This document shows, in pieces, positions 1 through 8,670 of a stretch of DNA of 34,571 bases; position 1 is the stretch's first letter, and each line of letters starts with the position of its first letter. Origin of the DNA: Chara braunii (lineage: Eukaryota; Streptophyta; Charophyceae; Charales; Characeae). The position numbers and the translations under genes are program-made. The notes below the pieces were generated by a model. It did no database searches and was not told where the DNA came from. It worked only from the letters and a program-made list of their open reading frames with translations. Location: positions 345,082 to 379,652 of the forward strand of contig BFEA01000759.1 of the NCBI GenBank assembly GCA_003427395.1, given 5' to 3'.

Positions 1-4
1 TTGG

Positions 5-38
<34 letters not shown>

Positions 39-39
39 A
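1..39. repeat. (GATT)n microsatellite
   Basis: The window opens with about nine tandem copies of a four-base GATT/TTGA unit, followed by a G-run and C-rich sequence. It is a simple repeat with no coding potential. Confidence 0.95.
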
Positions 40-68
40 GGGGGGGAGGGGTGCCCCCACCCACCCAG

Positions 69-69
<1 letters not shown>

Positions 70-117
<48 letters not shown>
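70..117. repeat. (CA)n microsatellite
   Basis: This is an uninterrupted CA dinucleotide run of about 23 units. T-rich and A-rich tracts follow it, up to the foldback element that starts near 184. Confidence 0.97.
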
Positions 118-119
<2 letters not shown>

Positions 120-283
120 GGGTTGTATAATAGAATGTTTTTTTTTCTTTTTTTTTAGTTTTCTGTTATAAAAAAAAAGAGAAAACTAGGGTGCGGTCAG
201 GGTTAGAGTTTGAAAATACATTTCAAACTGCCGTTTTAGAGTCCAGTCCCCTCTGAAGTTTACACTGCAGGCCAAACTCCGCC

Positions 284-385
284 GTCGCGTGGCTGTTCCA
301 GGGCAGAGTTTGTAACTGCAGTCTAGTCATCCACGTCGTGTGGCTGTCCCAGAGCAGAGTTTGTAACTGCAGTCTAGTCATCCAC
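284..385. repeat. two 51-bp tandem copies
   Basis: Positions 284-334 and 335-385 are adjacent direct copies of a 51-base unit beginning GTCGYGTGGCTGT and ending TCATCCAC, with only a few differences. The GTCGCGTGGCTG core recurs at 1011 inside the same element, so the element has expanded from a small set of internal modules. Confidence 0.9.
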
Positions 386-452
386 GTTGCAGGCCTGGTC
401 ATTTTCAAAAAAAGAAAAGAAGAAAAAAGAAGGAAAAAAAAAAATTTGTGGC

Positions 453-540
453 GCTGTATCTTTCCATGTTCTACAGAAAGATTCACTCTCTAATGTGCAA
501 AACGAGAGTGAATCTTCACTAGAACATGGAAAGATACAGC
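453..540. repeat. long hairpin, copy 1
   Basis: The arms 453-490 and 504-540 are near-perfect inverted copies, giving a stem of about 37 base pairs with a 13-base loop. The pairing includes the stretch ATCTTTCCATGTTCT and its complement. The size is compatible with a miRNA-type or hairpin-RNA precursor, or with a tiny inverted-repeat element. The sequence alone cannot show that it is transcribed. Confidence 0.85.
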
Positions 541-721
541 TCCTGGATTTTTGTCTTCTGTGCAAAGGGAATACAGGGGCCCAGCAGGATACACGGGCTG
601 GCAACAATGCAGAGGCCCTAGGGGAGACACGTGCTGACAACAACCCAGTTTCTTTTCTTTTTTTTTTTCTTTTTTTTTTCTCTTCTAAGATTTCCTGACC
701 TATGCGTGTAATCCTTGGGGT

Positions 722-819
722 TTTCCATGTTCTAGCAGAAGATTCACTCTAGTTGTGTCTGGCTCCACTACTCTCGAAATGTGCAAAACGAGAGTGAATC
801 TTCCTCTAGAACATGGAAA
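722..819. repeat. long hairpin, copy 2
   Basis: This is a diverged second copy of the hairpin at 453. Arms 722-750 and 790-819 pair through TTTCCATGTTCTAG and AGATTCACTCT and their complements, and the loop has grown to about 40 bases. The sequence after the 3' arm also resembles that after copy 1 (a TTTGTGTCTTTTGTGCA-like tail), so the duplicated unit is larger than the hairpin. It ends about 50 bases before the U6-like segment. Confidence 0.8.
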
Positions 820-871
820 GATACAGCGCCATGATTTGTGTCTTTTGTGCATGTCAAAAATAGTGGAGCCT

Positions 872-889
872 GTCCTTCGGGACATCCGT

Positions 890-921
<32 letters not shown>

Positions 922-957
922 GGCCCCTCCGCAAGGATGACACGCATAAATCGAGAA
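872..957 (+). ncRNA. U6 snRNA copy, 3'-truncated (probable pseudogene)
   Basis: U6 is the catalytic-core snRNA of the spliceosome. The segment shows the 5' stem-loop (shortened, GTCCTTCGGGAC), the ACAGAGA box at about 905-911, the AGC triad at 917-919, and the internal stem-loop region with GGCCCC and GATGACACGC. It then has the plant-type AAATCGAGAA. After 957 the sequence leaves U6: the usual 3' end and terminal T-run are missing. The usual TGCGC of the internal stem-loop reads TCCGC. I see no plant-type upstream element and no TATA about 30 bases upstream. It lies inside the inverted-repeat element at 184-1335, so it was probably captured with it and is unlikely to be a working gene. Confidence 0.88.
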
Positions 958-1010
958 TAGAGCAGCAAGGCCCTCTGTTTTTTTTTTCTTTTTTAATAAA
1001 TCTAGGCCCC

Positions 1011-1145
1011 GTCGCGTGGCTGGCCACAGCCGTGATGCCTCGGCCACATCCAAGGTTAAAAAAGAAAAAAGGAAAAAAAAAAGAGAGAAAGCTTCTCGTC
1101 GCATGGCTGGGCCACGGCCACGATGCCTCGGCCACGTCCAAGATT
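1011..1145. repeat. two diverged copies of a ~47-bp module
   Basis: Positions 1011-1057 and 1098-1145 are direct copies of a module that starts GTCGCRTGGCTGG, includes GATGCCTCGGCCAC and ends AAGRTTAAAAAA. They are separated by an A-rich spacer. The module shares its first bases with the 51-bp copies at 284-385. Confidence 0.85.
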
Positions 1146-1335
1146 AAAAAAAAAAAAAAAAAACAAAAAAAAAACAAAGGTCACATGCCGGCCTGGACTG
1201 CAGTTGCAAACTCGACCTTGCAATTTTTATGCGTGTGAAGTGTTTCGACTGCAGTTGAAACCTGGGACGGTACTGGACTCCAAAAAGGCAGTTCGATATG
1301 CATTTACGAACTGCATTTGCGACTGCGCCCTAGTT

Positions 1336-1480
1336 ACCAAAAAAAAAAAAAATCAAAATTAGAAAAAAAAAATATGGGCGTGTAGGGTATTTCAAACACC
1401 ACATGCCCATTTTTTTTTTTCATCCATTAAAAAAATAAAAAATAAATAAAAAACCAACCTTGACGCCCACTTTCTTTTTT
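1336..1480. other. A/T-tract spacer with a small hairpin
   Basis: This stretch is mostly A and T runs. It contains an imperfect hairpin, with arms 1374-1388 and 1396-1410 (ATGGGCGTGT against ACATGCCCAT). No coding sequence is seen. Confidence 0.6.
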
Positions 1481-1690
1481 AACGGGGGTTCAACGGGGAT
1501 TCAACGGGATTCAACAGGATGACAATTGTTTTTTTCTCCACGCGCGTCCAGCGACGTGTCCGAGGCCCAATGCGCCCTCCCCGTTGAACAGTATTCAACG
1601 GGAAGGGCCCGTTGTGCTATTCAACGGGGATTCAACGGGGCCCCGGGGGCTATTCAACAGGTACAGCGGCGTTGAAACTTTTCCGTTGCA
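1481..1690. repeat. TTCAACGGG repeat cluster
   Basis: At least eight copies of TTCAACGGG or its complement occur in two groups, 1481-1520 and 1580-1690. One pair forms a perfect 9-bp stem (1580-1588 with 1594-1602) around a five-base loop. The sequence from 1691 to 2026 is unremarkable, and I recognise nothing in it. Confidence 0.8.
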
Positions 1691-2026
1691 CGTTGAATTG
1701 ACACACAGAGCTTACTGGTTCAGAAATGCCGACGAAGAAGAAGTCCTTTCAAGGGTAGTTGCTCGATATTTTTGTTTATGGCGGACATTGTTCGGCTGAC
1801 CAATGAATGTCTGAAAATGAGTGACTTGATGAGTTATGAACCTGCCGAAAGTTTTATTCAACCCACATCTATGACCAGAATGACAAAAATGTTTCCTTGG
1901 ACGCAGAACCTGACGCTTGTCGATGCCCAAAATTGACTCAAGTAGAGGTGAGTGGTACCTCACGGAGCTCTGCCCTGTCCCACGTAGTCGTGAGAGGTAT
2001 AGTTGGCACGCATGTGTGACGAGCTA

Positions 2027-2330
2027 ACCTCACGCCCTGTGCTGCCTTCCGTTCGGAGTGCTAAGAGTGCGGAAAGAAGGCTAAAAAAAACAGCAAGATG
2101 GGGTAGGCCAAGGATTTTTGGAAAATTGAGTGTGGGGACATAGACAGAACTGAAATCCCCCGTGTTGGCCCGATGAGGTAAGTCGGTTGCTTTCGCGCGT
2201 CGCGGAATGCGCGCGCGGGCACGACGCGAAAATAAAAAAATCCAAATTCAATCCAAAAACTATTGTCGAGCTTCCCACCGCGCTACGCATCTTTGTTTAG
2301 AGCGGAAGGGCTTCGGTACATTCCGCATGT
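2027..2330 (-). repeat. 3' LTR of the gypsy element, part 1
   Basis: This segment matches 33122-33423 in the 5' LTR, with scattered substitutions. In the element's sense it is the end of the LTR. It starts ACCTCACGCC on the plus strand, so the element-sense end is GGCGTGAGGT rather than the common CA. The match to the other LTR stops exactly at 2330, where a transposon is inserted, and resumes at about 5657. Confidence 0.9.
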
Positions 2331-2710
2331 AACAGAGTATTCGTGAAAACCAAACAAACGTAGAAAACCAAACAATCTTTATAAACCAGAGAAAACCAAA
2401 ATTTTTCCACTCATTTTCACTCCACTGGTGCTACTTTTACACGTTGTATGCCGCACCTAGTGATGGAAAACATACCAAATCAAGGCTCCTGTTAGGAGAA
2501 GGTGATTAGTGAGACGAAAGTTTGTCCATGGAGCCTCATTTTTATCACATACAAAAGCAGGTCAACAAGTGATCCCAAAAGCCGCTTGTAGCCGAGAAAT
2601 GAATTATTTGCTCTGCTGAAACCGCGCAAATATGACAATTCATTCCACAATACTAGATACCACTTACAAACTTAGAGGAAAGTTAAGAAAACCAAGGCAG
2701 GATAACGATC

Positions 2711-3107
2711 ACTCCAAAATGTATTGCGTTGTACGAAAGCAGGACGTCTTGGCATATGCACCTTTGGAGTCCTTTCATTAAAAAAGCAGAAAACAAATAG
2801 AGTTCAGGCATCTTGAATTCCGTTTGTAGTTCTATAAAGAAAGCGGCAAAGACACACTAGAAAAAAAGAAAACAAAGAAGCACTCCGAAAATGTGCGCCC
2901 TTGTACCGAAGCCAGACATCTTGACCTTTGAGTATTTATAGTTCTATAAATTGGAAAGCAAAAAACCATGTCAGCTTCGGAATTCTCCATTCGGTTTATA
3001 GTTCTATAAACTGTGACGCACAAACATGCGACAAAAAACAAACAAAAAAACACTCCGAAAATATGCGCCCTTGTATTGAAGCCAGACATCTTCACATTTA
3101 CGTATTT
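2711..3107. repeat. ~170-bp tandem units, left block
   Basis: Units begin near 2711, 2881 and 3050 with a CACTCCRAAAATGT-like start, then TTGTACCGAAGCCAGACATCTT and one or two TTTATAG..CTATAAA palindromes. The third unit is cut by the 960-bp element at 3108, and its other half resumes at 4068. Confidence 0.75.
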
Positions 3108-4067
3108 AACATAACATCCGTGAAAACCTAACAAAACAAATTGTTAGGTTTGCATGAAATTTATTGAAGATTATGATAGTACGTTTTTCATGTCTCCTCC
3201 AGGAATAAAATTCGACGTGAAGTGAAAAATTCGTAAAAAAAAGAAGAGAAAATTAAATTTTCAGAACTACTGGAAGGGGCAAGGAAAAAAACGGTTTTTT
3301 TTCATAGAAAATCACGACTTGGTGAAGCATCGTAGGTTCAAGAATTGAAATATCCCGATTTTTTGTTATCCAAAAAAATTGTGTTTATAGTCCTATAAGA
3401 TGTGTAGCACGATGAATTTATTCAGAGGTTTTTCAGACGCGCGAACATATTATTTTGTTCGTGAATACGTTCGCTTGAACATGGTTTCCCATACATGGGC
3501 GAATGTATTATTTTTTATTGTTTGTTTAAATTTTTTATCTATATTTTTATTTTTAACTCGTGTTTGACTAAGAATTTCAAGGTGTCTCCGAGGCAAAAGT
3601 TGTTTGTATTCCTATTTTAAATGACATATGTTTTTTTATAAGGGTTTTATTGTTAAGTTCAAAAGTGATTTATAGTCCTATAAATTATTTTGTACAGAGT
3701 TTGGTTTTTAACTAACTGCGAAAACTGACTTATAGTCCTATAAATGAGTATTCACCAAAACACGTTTTTTTTTTACATCTTTCAAGTTTGCTTTGTCATC
3801 CGTAAAAATTACCCTGTTTAAAATCTGTTTTTTTGTCAATCTACTGAGAATGATTTATAGTCATATAGAAGCATTTTTGCAAGGAAGGGTTTTTTTGCAC
3901 ATTTTAAGGAACACTAGACTTTTTACATGATTTTTTGCCTCCTTTATCGCAAAACGATTAAAAACGCTTTCTTTTTGTGTAAAAAATAACAGTTTGACTT
4001 TTGCTCTTTCATTCTATAAGAAATGTTAGGTTTTCTTCGATTGTGAGGTTTTCACGAATCCCCTGTT
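3108..4067. mobile_element. nested 960-bp TIR element with ATTT target duplication
   Basis: The left end AACATAACATCCGTGAAAACC and the complement of the right end AACAGGGGATTCGTGAAAACC are inverted copies. ATTT occurs directly on both sides (3104-3107 and 4068-4071). Removing the element rejoins a ~170-bp tandem unit whose intact form is seen at 2935 and 4240. The TIR is that of the larger host element, so a relative jumped into its own kind. No ORF is present. It contains palindromes at 3384, 3669, 3729 and 3853. Confidence 0.78.
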
Positions 4068-4345
4068 ATTTATAGTCCTATAAATTGTAAAGCAAAAAAA
4101 CATGTCATCTTCAGAATTCTTCATCCCGTTTATAGTTCTATAAACCGTGACGCACTAACATGCGAGAAAAAAGAAAACAAGGAAGCACTCTGAAAATGTG
4201 CATCATTGTACCGAAACCAGACATCTTGCCATTTGCGTATTTATTATCCTATAAATTGGAACGCAAAAAACCATCTCATCTTCGGAATTCTTCATTCCGT
4301 TTATAGTTCTTTAAACTGCGACGCACAAAGACGAGAGAAAAAGGC
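4068..4345. repeat. ~170-bp tandem units, right block
   Basis: This continues the tandem family of 2711-3107, with palindromes near 4070, 4130, 4240 and 4299 and the same GGAATTCTTCATYCCG motif. From 4346 to 4568 I see only non-repetitive sequence without a gene. Confidence 0.72.
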
Positions 4346-4568
4346 GAATTGTGACACCATTTCTAACCCGCATGAACGAGCAAAAAAGTACTAGAAATTG
4401 TTACTTTGAAACCGAGGTCTTAGAAACGCCTAAGGGACAAATCTTTGGAAAATGACCTGAATCACTTTGAAATAAATCTTCAGAATTGTTGCTTCTGTAA
4501 AAAAAGTGTCTCACCGATGTTTCTGTGCTGAGCGGAGGGCAGGCGCGCGAAGCTCGTGAACGCCTGCG

Positions 4569-5656
4569 AAAACCGAATTCGTGAAAACCTAACAAAACCA
4601 CAAAACCTGACATTTTTTATAGAATGAAAAAGTAAAAGTAAAACTGTTATTTCTGACACATAAAAGAGAGCATTTTTAACTGTTTCCCAAGAAATGAGGC
4701 AAAAAACAGGCAAAAAATCTAGCGATTCTCAAAATGTGCAAGAAAATCATTTCCAGCAAAGAGCATGTTATATGACTATACGTCGTTTTCAGTGGATTGA
4801 AAAAAAACATAGCTCAAACAAGACAATCTTTAACGACTACAAGGAAAATCCGAAAAATATTAAAAAAAACAGTTTCAGTGAATACTCATTTATAGAACTA
4901 TAAGTCACTTTCAGCAGTTTGGTAAAACCCAGATACTGCGAAATCGAGTTTATAGAACTATGAAATAATATAACTCCATTTTTAAGTTAACTGTAAAACC
5001 CTTGTTTAAAAATATATGTTATGTAAAAGTAGAATTAAAACAACTTTTGTCTGGGAGACATCTTCAAATTCCTAGCCAACGATGATTTAAAATTAAAAAC
5101 TAAAAAAATACTTAAAAACATCAAATTCTGCGAAATCGAGTTTATAGAACTATAAATTAATATAACTTCATTTTTAAGTTAACTGTAAAACCCTTGTCAA
5201 AAAATATATGTTGTGTAAAAGAAGAATTAAAACAACTCTTGTACGGGGGACATCTTCAAATTCCTAGCCAACGATGATTTAAAATTAAAAAATGAAATTC
5301 GTTCATGTATGAGAGAACATATCCAAGCGAATGTATTAGTGAATAGGAGAGCATGTGTGCATGTTTGGGAAACCCCCGAATAGGTTCGTCGTGCTACATA
5401 CCTTACAAAACTATAAATATGATTTTTTTAGTTAAACAAAATATTGTGATATTTCAGTTCCTGAATTAACGGTGCTTTGCAAGGTACTGATGTTTTGTAA
5501 GAAAACTTTCTTCTCTCCTCACTATTTCTAATGGCTCTGAAAAAGTAGTTTTATTTTGTTCATGTAGGAGGTCAGAAAAAAGTATTATCATAATCTTTAA
5601 AAAATTTTGTGCAAACCTAACAATTTATTTTGTTAGGTTTTCACGAATTCTATGTT
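4569..5656. repeat. inverted arm matching the 960-bp element
   Basis: The complement of this arm follows 3108-4067 almost throughout. Shared landmarks are the CCTAACAAAAYAAATTGTTAGG end, the ACATGGGCGAATG-like stretch, the TTATAGT..TATA palindromes and the CATTCTATAARAAATGT stretch. Both arms carry the ATTCGTGAAAACC terminal motif at each end (here at 4577-4589). The two arms with a ~500-bp spacer form a very long imperfect inverted repeat. Confidence 0.75.
4936..5290. repeat. 192-bp tandem duplication in the right arm
   Basis: Two units starting at 4936 and 5128 share CTGCGAAATCGAG, the TTTATAGAACTAT palindrome, TTTTTAAGTTAACTGTAAAA and CCTAGCCAACGATGATTTAA. The left arm has only one counterpart. 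This explains most of why the right arm is longer (1088 against 960 bases). Confidence 0.85.
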
Positions 5657-6809
5657 GTGTCCCCTGTCCGTATAAAGTCTCGACGTCGCGCGTTGGTCAG
5701 TTACGAGTCCGACGTGGATGGTCTCAGCCGCGTGACTCTTTCCTTGTGCTCGTCTTCATTCCGTATCCGGTAGTGGAAGCCCTTTGATTCATAGCGATCG
5801 AAACGCTGGCACTCAGTGCACAAGGTTCGTGGCCAATGGGGCGCCTTTGCCGTTCACGGAATGATGATCAACTCGTTAAATGGCAACAGTACTGAGTAGG
5901 GTGGGAAGTGTGTATCGATAATGACAAAGCTCGCATCCACGAACTCGGAACAACGATTTTCGGGAGGGAAGTAATATTGTCTGTCAATCCGTGCGACAAC
6001 TTCTCGTACGTCCCACTCGCATACACGTGTCCTTTCCTCGTTGTAAGGGAAGGGGCACGCTGGCGAGGGAGATACTGAAGGCTGACGCCCGATAGAGGAG
6101 CGACTGTTAGTCCACATATCAATCAATCAAAAGGAGTTTGCAAAAACCCTCGAGACGTCATCAAAAAGCACAATCGAAAAAGAACTAACTAGTATTTTCC
6201 TTCCTTTTCATCTTACAGAACCCGCACAACCATGCATTAATCGGGTTGGGGTTCCGAGGGATCAGCCCGCGACTTAGTTTCAGCAGACCAGATCAACAAA
6301 AACACGAGGTGCCTGACTTTTTCGAGGCTGCCCCATAGACTGTCTGCAAATGTCGTGCAACATAAGGCAGATGACATGCGCAGTGCATTCAGAACGACAG
6401 ATCTAAACACTTGCATTCTCGAAAAAAATCTCTTTGAGCTCTGGGTCTAATCAACGTGAAAATACAAGCATCTTTATACATACATCCACTGTGGAAGGTG
6501 CGAAAATGACAAAGGCGCACAAGTCAAAAGCCAATCAGGGGGTTGTACACACGCATCCACCGTTCACAAGACAAGGTGATGGGGTTCCCTTGCATCCGGG
6601 GATTACCCAGGAAACTAATGGAAGAGTTCCGGAAGAAGTTCTTCTTCGCAGGGAGTCAGAAGAGTTCACTTCGGTTCACAGAAGAGACAAACTCGTAACA
6701 CATCATTATTCAAATCAGAGAGAGATGAGAGATGCGAGATGAGAGAGGGAAAGAGAGTCGAAGAATGTCGAGATAGGAGACATCAGTATATAATAAGGGA
6801 ACATTCGGC
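5657..6809 (-). repeat. 3' LTR of the gypsy element, part 2
   Basis: The LTR match resumes after the insertion and runs in parallel with 33424-34571 up to the end of the window, so the true LTR boundary lies at or beyond 6809. The two copies differ by many substitutions and a few small indels, for example about 12 extra bases at 33965-33976. The segment includes a broken copy of the LTR-borne reading frame seen at 33343-33798. Confidence 0.85.
5854..6126 (-). pseudogene. LTR-borne ORF, broken 3' LTR copy
   Basis: The minus-strand frame encodes WDVREVVARID, then PENRCS and DTHFPPYSVLL, matching the frame in the other LTR residue by residue apart from a few substitutions. It stops at 5854 where the other copy has a tryptophan (TGG to TGA). 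The rest of the frame is split by the insertion at 2331-5656. Its N-terminal part differs from the 5' LTR copy because of indels. The function is unknown. Confidence 0.5.
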
Positions 6810-8670
6810 TTCGCAGCCATGAACTCACACCAGAAAATGATCCGCAATCATGAAGGCGCTTTCGCCGTGAAATTTCAATATGGACCCAGGCCAATCATCC
6901 ACCCAACTCCAATTACAGATCCTCATACCCGCACCGACGATCCCGACCGTCGCGTGCTAACTTCCGCCACTACGATTGTCACCCCGCTGACGCAGACTCG
7001 ACTCGGCTCGCTTGGATCCCACAGTCAGTCGTGGTGATCAAGCGCGCAGCCGACCAGCCTACAGTCAGCCCGACAGGACTTTTCGACTCGCACCAAACGC
7101 ATCACCTAGCCACTGCTTCCCGGAAGCTGGCTTGCGAGTAGAAAACGTAAGAGAGATTTGCGGGCGCGCTTGCGGAATTTATAGTTGCAAGAAAGGAGAT
7201 AGATGGGGGAGAAGACAAAGGGGAAATCGAAGTGTAAGAGGAGAAGGTTCAGCGAGGGGTGCTCAAGGGAAGCCATGTTGATCCTTCGGCACCCGATATT
7301 CGGCCAATCAGATTCGTCGTGTAATAGGAAGATCCTCTTGCTCAACACGTCTGATTTGTGAGCAGGGGTAACCAAAGGATCAACCGGGCTTCGTGAGCCA
7401 AGGTTGAAGAGCGAGAAGGAACGAGGCGCGAAAAGCAGTGCGAGACGGGTCTAAGATTCAGACGATCAAGAAGGGGAAACAGGCGTGCAAAAAGCAGAGG
7501 AAAAAAAAAAAAAAAAAACAGTTGCGATAGGAGAAGAAGAGGAGGGAGAAAGAGAGAGAGGGAGAGAAGAGAGAGCGCAGAGGAAAGATGACGCGGGAAA
7601 TAAGGAGGAGGAAACTCGCATGCATGGTGCCGACAGCAAGAGAAAAAGACACCAAAACAGTTACATCTTACCTTTGTCCTACACCAATTCAAAAATTGAA
7701 ATCGCCATATCCGCGTGCGAAAGTCGACGGGGGAAAAGAAAGTCCTATACCTGTCCGTATTCTTCCAAAATTCTTAGAGTTTTCTCCGACGTGACCGAGA
7801 ACATTCAGGCAAAGAAAAAGACACGTCGGGTTCCGGTTACTTCGGAATTCCTAACTGTTGAGCCCGATTCCCAGTGCGCTCGCTAAGACGCGCGTAATTT
7901 CCCATGCATTTCCCGAATTACAAAAAGCAGAATTCCAAGAACCAATGGAACTTCCGAAAAATGGGGGCCTAAACAAGGCACCTGAAATCAAGAAAAGCGA
8001 CGAGGGTTTTCTGGGGTCGATATGATACAAAAAAGGGGGAATTGAGTCAAGGGGTATGAAAGATAGCACGGGGTCAGGAAGTGGTTCATCACATATGTGA
8101 CGCGCAGGGGGTTCCAAAACTATGTGATCTCCTGATTGCATGAAAGACCTTGAACCAAGTAAGTAGGAGGAGACGAAGAAGCAGAAAGAAGTAGAAGGAG
8201 ACGAAAAAGCACGAAGAAGTAGGAGGAGACAAAGAAGCAGGAAGAAATAGGAGGAGACGAAGAAGCATGAAGAAGTAGGAGGAGACGAAGAAGCAGGAAG
8301 AAGTAGGAGCTCAGATCAGCACGATGAGCTGGCGACAACATCCGTCTCAAGATCTCCGTGAAGCATGCCGGCTCGTGCTGTTTCGGATCCCGTTTCCTGC
8401 AGTCCTGTCATATGCAACCCCCTGTCCTTCGAACTTCAGAGATCGTCCAGGTGGCACCATCATGGTCCATCAGATCTCTGTGTACTCTGCACCCTCAGTC
8501 CAGCGCAATCCGTCGAATCAAAGCATGAGTTGACGTCATCGTCAATGGCGTGATCTTTGCGAAACTGCTGATTCGTGGCGATCTCTCCAGCTGATCGCCT
8601 CGCTCAGAAAGGTCATAGATAAGAAGAGGGTGGGATGGGCCGCCGTCGTGATACGTGTCGGGTATCAGCG
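6810..8670 (-). other. 3' end of the gypsy element: rest of LTR or 3' untranslated region
   Basis: No gene is supported here. The plus strand is strongly purine-rich between 7180 and 7660, including an 18-base A-run at 7501. The boundary between the 3' LTR and the internal region must lie here or slightly beyond, but I cannot place it because the partner LTR leaves the window. I found no convincing polypurine tract on the minus strand. Confidence 0.5.
8163..8312. repeat. 28-bp minisatellite, five units
   Basis: Five tandem units of 28 bases (starts 8163, 8191, 8219, 8247, 8275) follow the pattern GTAGGAGGAGACGAAGAAGC plus AGGAAGAA, with a partial sixth. It is purine-only except for a few positions. 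It lies in the purine-rich 3' part of the gypsy element. Confidence 0.93.

Larger units (their letters stand above)
184..1335. mobile_element. foldback-type TIR element carrying U6-like and hairpin sequence
   Basis: Positions 184-270 and 1249-1335 are inverted copies of each other over 87 bases without gaps, about three quarters identical by eye. Both ends begin AACTAGGG. Further in, a 17-base stretch at 306-322 has its inverted partner at 1197-1213, so the inverted homology runs beyond the terminal block. The interior holds two related hairpins, a truncated U6 snRNA copy, short tandem copies and many A or T tracts. No transposase ORF is visible, so this is a non-autonomous element. I could not find a clear target site duplication because both flanks are A-rich. 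The CTAGGG-like end recalls hAT termini, but that assignment is only a guess. Confidence 0.65.
2826..5420. repeat. dispersed TTTATAG(N2)CTATAAA palindromes
   Basis: About 14 copies of a 16-base palindrome, some with one or two changes, lie near 2826, 2935, 2995, 3384, 3669, 3729, 3853, 4070, 4130, 4240, 4299, 4889, 4949 and 5141. A half-site sits at 5408. The outer seven bases of each side pair, and the two centre bases vary (TT, TC, AA). All copies are confined to the inverted-repeat element. Such repeated sub-terminal palindromes are often transposase binding sites; that role is inferred. Confidence 0.8.
2331..5656. mobile_element. AT-rich inverted-repeat DNA element inserted in the 3' LTR
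   Basis: The ends are inverted: AACAGAGTATTCGTGAAAACC at the left and, on the other strand, AACATAGAATTCGTGAAAACC at the right. They are flanked by ATGT (2327-2330) and GTGT (5657-5660), a four-base duplication with one change, and the uninterrupted LTR at 33420 has GTGT once. The right-hand ~1.09 kb (4569-5656) is an inverted relative of the 960-bp element at 3108-4067. The interior has ~170-bp tandem units and many TTTATAG..CTATAAA palindromes. No transposase or other convincing ORF is present, so it is non-autonomous. I do not recognise the superfamily. Confidence 0.75.

Noticed and set aside
70-117. telomeric or centromeric repeat
   Set aside because: It is a plain CA microsatellite without a telomere-type unit.
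872-957. functional U6 gene
   Set aside because: There is no plant-type upstream element or TATA, the 3' end is missing, and it lies inside a repeat element.
387-1238. several small ORFs in the foldback element
   Set aside because: They consist of Lys or Phe runs translated from A and T tracts.
1691-2026. possible host exon with a splice-donor-like AGGTGAGT near 1945
   Set aside because: There is a single short match with no supporting frame or second splice site.
7485-7886. 133-codon plus-strand ORF starting with a lysine run
   Set aside because: It comes from a purine-rich tract with an A-run, and has no motif and no conserved counterpart.
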